The notes under the pieces: model-generated
Databases searched by the model: none
What the model was told of the DNA's origin: nothing
What the model saw: only the letters and a program-made list of their open reading frames with translations
Shown here: one piece after another, positions 12,867 to 18,147 of the stretch
Layout of the letters: each line of letters starts with the position of its first letter
Position numbering within the stretch: the stretch's first letter is position 1
Made by a program: the position numbers and the translations under genes
DNA from: DASXHD01 sp038239005
Lineage (GTDB): Bacteria > Myxococcota_A > Polyangia > Polyangiales > Polyangiaceae
Direction of reading: 5' to 3'
Length of the DNA: 18,147 nt
NCBI GenBank assembly: GCA_038239005.1
Contig: JBBSFE010000133.1
Location: forward strand, 1 to 18,147

Positions 12867-15202
12867 GACGCCGCGCCTCGCGCCCGGCGAAGTCTGAGCG
12901 CATTGCCTATGACGGAAACCGAGCTCAGGCTCATCGCTGCGGCCGCAATCATCGGGCTGAGCAAGAGACCGAAGACGGGATAGAGCACACCGGCGGCGAT
13001 CGGAATGCCGATGGTGTTGTATCCGAACGCGAAGAACAGGTTCTGCTTGATGTTCGCCATCGTTCGACGACTGAGCTGCCTCGCTCGAACGATCCCGCGC
13101 AAGTCGCCCTTGACGAGCGTCACCGCAGCGCTCTCGATGGCGACGTCCGTGCCGGTGCCCATCGCGATGCCCACATCCGCGAGCGCGAGCGCCGGCGCGT
13201 CGTTGATCCCGTCACCGGCCATCGCGACGATGTGCTTTTCGGACTGAAACCTTCGCACCGTTTCTGCTTTTTGATCCGGCAACACGTCGGCGATGACTTC
13301 GTCGAGCCCGAGCTTGCGCGCGACCGCCTCTGCGGTCACGCGGTTGTCGCCGGTCAACATCACGACGCGAAGACCCTCGGCGTGAAGCGCTCGAATCGCC
13401 TCCACGGTTGTCTCCTTGATCGGATCGGCGACGCCCACGAGACCGGCGGCGCGTCCGTCGACGGCGACGAACATCACGGTTTGCCCTTCAGCGCGTAGCG
13501 CTTCGGCGCGATCGACGAGCTCTCCGAGGTCGACTTTTTCGTCGTCCATCAACGCGCGATTGCCGAGCGCGACGCGAGCGCCGTCGACGACGCCGCGCAC
13601 ACCCTTCCCGGTGACCGCGGCGAACTCGGCGACATTGCCGAGTTGCACTTTGCGTGACGCCGCGCCGGCCACGATAGCCGACGCGAGCGGGTGCTCGCTC
13701 GATCGCTCCACGCTCGCGGCGAGCTTCACGACACGCGCCGCGTCGTATCCCGGCGCTGCGACCACCGTGGCGAGCGCCGGCTTGCCCTCGGTCAACGTGC
13801 CCGTCTTGTCGACGACGAGCGTGTCGACCTTGCGCATCGTCTCGATGGCTTCGGCGTTTCGGAAAAGCACGCCTTCGGTTGCTGCGCGACCCATCGCGAC
13901 CATGATCGACATGGGTGTCGCGAGCCCGAGCGCGCATGGGCAGGCGATGATGAGCACCGCGACCGCGTTGACCAGTCCATGAACCACACGCGGCTGCGGG
14001 CCGACCAGCGTCCACACGATGAACGTGACGACGGCGACGGCGATGACGATCGGTACGAACCAGCTCGCGACGACGTCCGCGAGCTTTTGAATCGGCGCGC
14101 GGCTTCGCTGCGCCACCGCAACCATCGCGACGATGCGAGCAAGCAGAGTGTCGCCGCCCACCTTTTCAGCTTTCATCACGAGGGCACCACCGCCACCGTT
14201 GATGGTTGCGCCAACGACGCGATCGCCCGAGTGTTTGGTCACCGGGAGCGGCTCGCCTGTCACCATCGATTCGTCGACGGCGCTCGCGCCCTCGATGACG
14301 ACTCCATCGACGGGCACTCTCTCGCCGGGTCGCACACGCAGCCGGTCTCCAACTTTCACCTCGGCGAGCGGAACGTCTTCGTCGCTTCCATCATCTCGCA
14401 GTCGTCGCGCCGTCTTGGGCGCGAGCCCGAGAAGCTTCTTGATCGCCGCGCCGGTCTTGCCACGCGCGCGAAGCTCGAGCACCTGCCCGAGCAAGATGAG
14501 CGTGACGATCACACCTGCCGCCTCGAAGTACACCGGCACCTCGCCCATCGAACCGCGAAACGACGCCGGGAATGCCCCCGGCGCGAGCGCCGCGACGAGA
14601 CTGTAACCGTAGGCGACGGACACGCCGAGGCCGATCAGCGTGAACATGTTGAGATGAAGGTTTCGAACCGATGCCGCGGCTCGCACGAAAAACGGCCACG
14701 CCGCCCACGTGCACACCGGCGTCGCCAGCGCAAATTCGATCCAGGTGCGCGCCTGCATCGACAGCACCCGAGCGAGCGGATCGCCTGGTAACAAATCGCT
14801 CATCGCAATAGCGAAGAGCGGCACGCTGAGGACGACGGAGACGACGAACCGACGTGACATGCTCACGAGCTCTGGATTCGTCTCTTCGTCCGCAGTCGCC
14901 GTCATCGGCTCGAGCGCCATGCCGCAAATCGGACACGGCCCCGGTGCATCGCGGACGATCTGCGGGTGCATGGGGCACGTGTACTTCGTGCCCGATACCG
15001 CCTTTGCCACCGCGATCGCAGGTGCTTCGCGCGTCATGAATCGCTTCGGCTCGGCCGTGAACTTGTCGAGGCAGCTCTGCCCGCAGAAGTAGACCGCCTT
15101 GCCTTCGTATTGGGTCGAGCGTGCCTTTGTCGCGTCGACCTTCATTCCACAAACGGGATCCGTGAGGCGTGGCGATACTTCCAGGGCTTGCGCGGTGCTC
15201 AT
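12863..15202 (-). CDS. copA: P1B-type copper-exporting ATPase with YHS and CPMHP-type N-terminal domains
   Basis: The 779-residue inner-membrane pump is predicted to export Cu(I) (possibly Ag(I)) to the periplasm. Instead of ferredoxin-like GMTCxxC domains, its N-terminus carries a YHS domain (about 12-56; DPVCGM with C18, YFCGQSC with C40 and C44) and a heavy-metal-binding module (74-100; TCPMHP and CPICGM). Eight membrane segments follow. The catalytic set is complete: TGEP 315-318, transport motif CPC 421-423, DKTGT with phosphorylated D465, HPLA 504-507, TGDN 617-620 and GDGIND 663-668. YN at 728-729 and MSLSS at 757-761 complete the Cu(I) site of the P1B-1 class. The ATG is 16 nt after the cytochrome c stop, and the 3' end overlaps zwf. 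The domain layout is that of SilP/CopA-like pumps. Confidence 0.93.
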   Translation of the reverse strand: MSTAQALEVSPRLTDPVCGMKVDATKARSTQYEGKAVYFCGQSCLDKFTAEPKRFMTREAPAIAVAKAVSGTKYTCPMHPQIVRDAPGPCPICGMALEPMTATADEETNPELVSMSRRFVVSVVLSVPLFAIAMSDLLPGDPLARVLSMQARTWIEFALATPVCTWAAWPFFVRAAASVRNLHLNMFTLIGLGVSVAYGYSLVAALAPGAFPASFRGSMGEVPVYFEAAGVIVTLILLGQVLELRARGKTGAAIKKLLGLAPKTARRLRDDGSDEDVPLAEVKVGDRLRVRPGERVPVDGVVIEGASAVDESMVTGEPLPVTKHSGDRVVGATINGGGGALVMKAEKVGGDTLLARIVAMVAVAQRSRAPIQKLADVVASWFVPIVIAVAVVTFIVWTLVGPQPRVVHGLVNAVAVLIIACPCALGLATPMSIMVAMGRAATEGVLFRNAEAIETMRKVDTLVVDKTGTLTEGKPALATVVAAPGYDAARVVKLAASVERSSEHPLASAIVAGAASRKVQLGNVAEFAAVTGKGVRGVVDGARVALGNRALMDDEKVDLGELVDRAEALRAEGQTVMFVAVDGRAAGLVGVADPIKETTVEAIRALHAEGLRVVMLTGDNRVTAEAVARKLGLDEVIADVLPDQKAETVRRFQSEKHIVAMAGDGINDAPALALADVGIAMGTGTDVAIESAAVTLVKGDLRGIVRARQLSRRTMANIKQNLFFAFGYNTIGIPIAAGVLYPVFGLLLSPMIAAAAMSLSSVSVIGNALRLRRARGAAS

Positions 15203-15218
15203 TTTTGGGTCTCTCGGC

Positions 15219-15989
15219 TCAATGGTGTTTGTAAAACCCGACGTCGACGATGTCGTTCCAGCTTGTGGTGTTGTGGCACTCGAAGCATTCCCCCACTTGT
15301 GCGTGCTCCTTGCCGGCGATCTTCTGAGAGATCATCGAGAAGTGTCCCATGAGGTGACTCGGCGGAGGCTTGTGGCACTCGACGCAGTCTTTGGACCTCG
15401 AGGAGGGGTGCTGGTACCCGGGTATGGTCCACGTCTCCATCCCGTGACATTGCGCGCAGTCGCTACCGAACTGCTTGAAGTGTGGATCTCGGCGATCGTG
15501 GCAACCGGCGCAATCGAGCGCCTCGTGTGCAGACTGCGTGTCGAGCTGATCGGGGCTTCGAATGTGCAACCACGTCTCGAGGGACTTGAGCGTCGCCGCA
15601 CTATCCGTGTCCCTGCGGCGCGCGTGTTCGAGTGTGCGCGCGCCGATCTTGGCAAGCTCTACGTGGTCCATTCTGAGTGGCCGGATGCTCGACCGTTCAT
15701 GCTCGATATGACACGACGCGCACTCTCGAATGCTCGCGTGAAACATCGTCGGTTGCCGTCCAAGCAGGCGCTCCGAGGTCGCGTGGCAAGGCGTGCACTT
15801 CGCCACGGTCACTCCCACGTTGGGCTCGTGGCATGACGTGCACTCGAGACGAGCGTGCTTCGAGGAGAGCGGCCCCGGGCTCACCAAACTGCCAAACGCG
15901 GTGGGCGCCGGGCGGAAGTGCAGGACGGCGAGCGCGCTTGCGGCGACGATTGCCGTAACGAGCGCGATCCAAACCAGGGCCCGTTTCAC
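15219..15989 (-). CDS. Seven-heme periplasmic cytochrome c, membrane anchored
   Basis: The 256-residue protein has an N-terminal hydrophobic segment (about 4-24, ALVWIALVTAIVAASALAVL) that is either a signal peptide or an anchor, followed by seven CXXCH heme-c sites at residues 50, 65, 90, 160, 178, 202 and 235. The spacing gives a group of three, a heme-free stretch (95-159), and a group of four. Several extra His (e.g. H84, H97, H109, H170, H194, H212, H216) could serve as distal ligands. I cannot place it in a named subfamily; it is loosely like cytochrome c3/NrfH-type electron carriers. Its GTG start overlaps the cytochrome b stop by GTGA (15986-15989), so the pair is co-translated. It probably takes electrons from that membrane protein to a periplasmic acceptor, which is inference. 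Confidence 0.85.
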   Translation of the reverse strand: MKRALVWIALVTAIVAASALAVLHFRPAPTAFGSLVSPGPLSSKHARLECTSCHEPNVGVTVAKCTPCHATSERLLGRQPTMFHASIRECASCHIEHERSSIRPLRMDHVELAKIGARTLEHARRRDTDSAATLKSLETWLHIRSPDQLDTQSAHEALDCAGCHDRRDPHFKQFGSDCAQCHGMETWTIPGYQHPSSRSKDCVECHKPPPSHLMGHFSMISQKIAGKEHAQVGECFECHNTTSWNDIVDVGFYKHH

Positions 15990-16726
15990 TTCAAGCCCCG
16001 CAAGCCGAAATAAATCGACGACCAGATGTGCATGGCCAGGAGCGCGTAGAACGCAATCGACACAGCGACGTGAAGCTTGAGCGCCCGCGAGAACCAGCGC
16101 TTGAGCACCTCGTGCGTGCGAACCGAGTACTCGAGGTCCGCGACGCTCTCGGCCAGGTTGGTCGCGCGAGCCGCCGGACCGTCGAATCCCGGGGTAAGGC
16201 CAAACGCCGCCGCGCCCGCTGCCAAGAGCGGCATTTTGGGTAAGCCTCGCGCCTTTGCCGGAGAGCGCTCGAGCACTCCCCATGCGTTGTCGAGATCGCC
16301 TCTCGCGGTTTGAAGAAGAGCGAGCTTATCGCGGAGATCGTCCCGCACGTACGGAAGGAGGTAGCGCAGCGCGTACCCGGTCACGACGACCAGTAACATC
16401 GCGGCGGTGAGGATCACGCCGAGGGGGCTGTCGTACTTGTGGCCCGTGTGCACGAGCGCGAGAAGCGGCGCCAGAATGCCGATGTACACGTGAAGCGCGA
16501 GGAGCGTCTGCATCGAGACGTGCTTGGTGATTCGAGTGCGCAGAAACGCGATGCGCTTGATGACGGTGTAAGCGAGGGGCACTACCATCAACGCCGCGCC
16601 CGCGATTCCGAACGCGAGGGCGAGGCCGGTGCCCGCAAAGCGCGACGACCGGTGAATCAGAAACCCGAGCCAACCAAACACCAGCACGGTGAGGACGCCG
16701 GTCACCACCAAGCGTTCGTGCTTCAT
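15986..16726 (-). CDS. Membrane cytochrome b-like protein
   Basis: The 246-residue protein has about five membrane helices (near 7-25, 32-55, 72-95, 103-122 and 215-238). Two helices each carry a pair of His 14 residues apart: H79/H93 (with H96 nearby) and H219/H233. That spacing puts ligands near both faces of the membrane and is the arrangement that binds two b hemes in ferric-reductase-like and cytochrome b561-like proteins. I see no family name I can assert. A long loop (about 123-213) lies between the last two helices. The gene begins 2 nt after the 2Fe-2S reductase stop and ends overlapping the cytochrome c start. That arrangement suggests transfer of electrons across the inner membrane between the two, in a direction that sequence alone does not show. 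Confidence 0.75.
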   Translation of the reverse strand: MKHERLVVTGVLTVLVFGWLGFLIHRSSRFAGTGLALAFGIAGAALMVVPLAYTVIKRIAFLRTRITKHVSMQTLLALHVYIGILAPLLALVHTGHKYDSPLGVILTAAMLLVVVTGYALRYLLPYVRDDLRDKLALLQTARGDLDNAWGVLERSPAKARGLPKMPLLAAGAAAFGLTPGFDGPAARATNLAESVADLEYSVRTHEVLKRWFSRALKLHVAVSIAFYALLAMHIWSSIYFGLRGLK

Positions 16727-16728
16727 CG

Positions 16729-18147
16729 CTAGGCCTCGACCGTGACGGCGCCCTTCGGCTTCGCCTGGCACGCCAAGATGATGCCGTTCGTCTTGTCGGC
16801 GTCCTCGAGTGCGTCTTGCACGGCCATGTCGACCTCGCCGGAAGTCATCTTCACTTTGCACAGCCCGCACGTGCCGACACGGCACGCGAACTCGATGCCG
16901 ATGCCGAGCTCCTCGGAGAGCTCGAGAATCGATTGTAGCGGTGGAGAGTCGCCGCCCGATTGATCGATGTGGATCTTGGCGGACTTGCTGTTCTTCGAAA
17001 AAGTAACGAGCGGACCCGTCGCAGCCGTCACGGCTTTGGCGCTGGTGCCAGCAGGCGAGGGCGGCGGCTTGGGCGTTCCGAACGCCTCGGTCTTGACCGC
17101 ATCGACAGGAACGCCGAGCTCGGTGAAGATCGCTTTGACCGCCGCCATCATCGTCGGCGGTCCACACAGATGAATCCTCCGTGCGGCGAGGTTGGGAACC
17201 GTTTCCGTGAGCAGCTCTTTCGTGATGCGGCCTCGACGCCCCGTCCACTCCGCTCCCGCGCCCGACATCGTGACGACGACATGCAACTTGGGATTACGGC
17301 GCTCGAGCGCCTCGAGGTCTTTGCGAAAGATGAAGTCTGCCGGAGCACGACACGCAAAGATGAAGAAGATCTCTCCGGGCCACGCGCGCTCCGTGAGAAA
17401 GCGAGAAATGCTCATCATGGGCGTGACGCCCACGCCGCCGGAGATGAGGACGACGCTCTCCGCCTCCGCGCCCGTGAACGTAGTCTTGCCGACGGGCCCA
17501 CCGATTTCGATCGAGTCGGCGATCTTCAGTAGATCGTTGGTGTGACGAGAGACCGCGCCCCGCTCCTCGCGCTTGATGGTGAGGTCGACGTGGTCGCGTG
17601 CGGTCGGCGACGACGAGATGGAGTACGAGCGATTCATTTTCGCGCCGCCGATCCAAAACGTCGTGTTGAGAAACTGACCCGGAACATACGTGAACGGCAA
17701 GAGGCCGTCTTCCGAGACAAGGCGAAACGTCCTCACGATGCGTGTCTCGTCGATGATGCTCGCCACGCGGAGCTTGCCGCGCCAATTCGCCTTGACGGGG
17801 ACAGCATCCGTCGGGGTGGATGTGGCGGTCGGTGGCGGCGGTGGAGTTGCCGCGGGTGTTGCTGGCGCAGTCGGCGATTCTGGTGGTTTAGTGGGGTTGG
17901 TGGGGTCTTTGGGCGGGGCCGTTGGCGTCGTTGCAGCTGGAGGCGGAGGGGCGGCAGGCGGATTGGCTGGGAGTGTCGCCGGCGGCACTGTCGGTGCTGG
18001 TGGGGTTGCTCCACTACGTTGCTCTTTCGGTGGCGCACTCGGCGCGGGCGTGTCGGGCTTAGCGGGAGGCGGGGAGCCGGGTGGCGGCTTGCCCGAGTCC
18101 GACTCAATCCGCCCAAAAAGGGCAGCCGCACGGCGCATCTTGAAGAA
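16729..18147 (-). CDS. FAD/NAD(P)H reductase with C-terminal 2Fe-2S domain and Pro-rich N-terminus (possibly partial)
   Basis: From ATG 18138 the protein has 469 residues. The first 110 are low-complexity, mostly Pro, Ala and Thr. An FNR-type module follows: FAD-binding RSYS at 170-173, NAD(P)-binding GGVGVTP at 234-240 and CGPP at 325-328. After a second Pro-rich hinge (355-365) comes a plant-type ferredoxin domain with C419, C424, C427 and C457. The reductase-then-ferredoxin order is that of Hcr or phthalate dioxygenase reductase. The frame stays open upstream of the ATG to the window edge (three more codons, no stop), so the true N-terminus may lie outside; coordinates are given to the edge. 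It is the first visible gene of the five-gene run and would pass electrons from NAD(P)H to the membrane cytochrome b. The Pro-rich part could be a spacer or a linker to a missing domain. Confidence 0.85.
   Translation of the reverse strand, partial: FFKMRRAAALFGRIESDSGKPPPGSPPPAKPDTPAPSAPPKEQRSGATPPAPTVPPATLPANPPAAPPPPAATTPTAPPKDPTNPTKPPESPTAPATPAATPPPPPTATSTPTDAVPVKANWRGKLRVASIIDETRIVRTFRLVSEDGLLPFTYVPGQFLNTTFWIGGAKMNRSYSISSSPTARDHVDLTIKREERGAVSRHTNDLLKIADSIEIGGPVGKTTFTGAEAESVVLISGGVGVTPMMSISRFLTERAWPGEIFFIFACRAPADFIFRKDLEALERRNPKLHVVVTMSGAGAEWTGRRGRITKELLTETVPNLAARRIHLCGPPTMMAAVKAIFTELGVPVDAVKTEAFGTPKPPPSPAGTSAKAVTAATGPLVTFSKNSKSAKIHIDQSGGDSPPLQSILELSEELGIGIEFACRVGTCGLCKVKMTSGEVDMAVQDALEDADKTNGIILACQAKPKGAVTVEA

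Noticed and set aside
13691..14791. Long open frame on the plus strand opposite copA
   Set aside because: It is Arg/His-rich without any domain and is a GC-rich shadow of the fully supported ATPase gene.
15990..16283. N-terminal extension of the multiheme cytochrome
   Set aside because: The 98 extra residues overlap the cytochrome b gene in another frame and are Gly/Arg-rich; GTG 15989 gives a clean signal segment and a GTGA overlap.
16727..17248. N-terminal extension of the cytochrome b
   Set aside because: The extension overlaps the 2Fe-2S reductase gene and reads as an Arg/Gly-rich shadow; ATG 16726 begins just after that gene's stop and at a membrane helix.
1..18147. CRISPR arrays, rRNA or tRNA genes, riboswitches
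   Set aside because: No regularly spaced direct repeats, no tRNA cloverleaf and no recognisable riboswitch core were seen on either strand by eye.

Overview
This window is high-GC DNA whose genes fit a myxobacterium-like delta-proteobacterium, most plausibly of the Polyangia/Labilithrix type. That guess rests on small lipoproteins with Asp/Ala/Gly-rich linkers, a multiheme cytochrome beside proline-rich linkers, frequent GTG/TTG starts and dense metal-transport genes. It is an inference from style, with no phylogenetic test. Apart from the left edge, the window is mostly a heavy-metal handling and redox region.

Layout: (1) 1-147, the beginning of an IS3-type transposase gene (minus strand) running off the left edge, with a candidate terminal repeat. 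(2) 282-803, a small membrane-anchored PD-(D/E)XK nuclease-like protein. (3) 832-1521, an unrecognised DNA-binding-like protein, divergent from a DmeF-type cation diffusion facilitator at 1602/1644-2591. Two tandem palindromes exactly 22 bp apart lie between them. (4) 2737-3951, three overlapping or closely spaced small exported-protein genes sharing a His-rich leader motif and a YbjQ-like repeat domain. (5) 4059-10923, a metal-efflux cluster: a Cys-rich exported peptide, a CzcC-like outer membrane factor, a CzcB-like adaptor, a CzcA-like RND pump with the divalent-cation signature, and a CzcD-like CDF transporter. (6) 11050-11409, a Cys-rich lipoprotein.

(7) 11424 to the right edge is one tightly packed minus-strand run of five genes. 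In transcription order they are an FAD/NAD(P)H-2Fe-2S reductase with a long proline-rich N-terminus (possibly continuing past the window), a membrane cytochrome b with two His-X13-His helices, a seven-heme periplasmic cytochrome c, a P1B copper-type ATPase with YHS and CPMHP/CPICGM N-terminal metal domains, and glucose-6-phosphate dehydrogenase. Gaps are 2 nt, a 4-nt overlap, 16 nt and a 4-nt overlap.

Together the plus-strand genes look like a divalent cation (Zn/Co/Cd/Ni) export module covering the cytoplasm (two CDFs) and periplasm-to-outside (CzcCBA). The minus-strand run couples a putative NAD(P)H-to-periplasm electron conduit with copper export and an NADPH-producing enzyme. This second set is the most unusual thing here and the best candidate for an undescribed system. 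No classical metalloregulator (MerR, ArsR, CsoR or a two-component pair) is visible in the window. No non-coding stretch exceeds 300 bases; the longest are 97-281 and 2592-2736.
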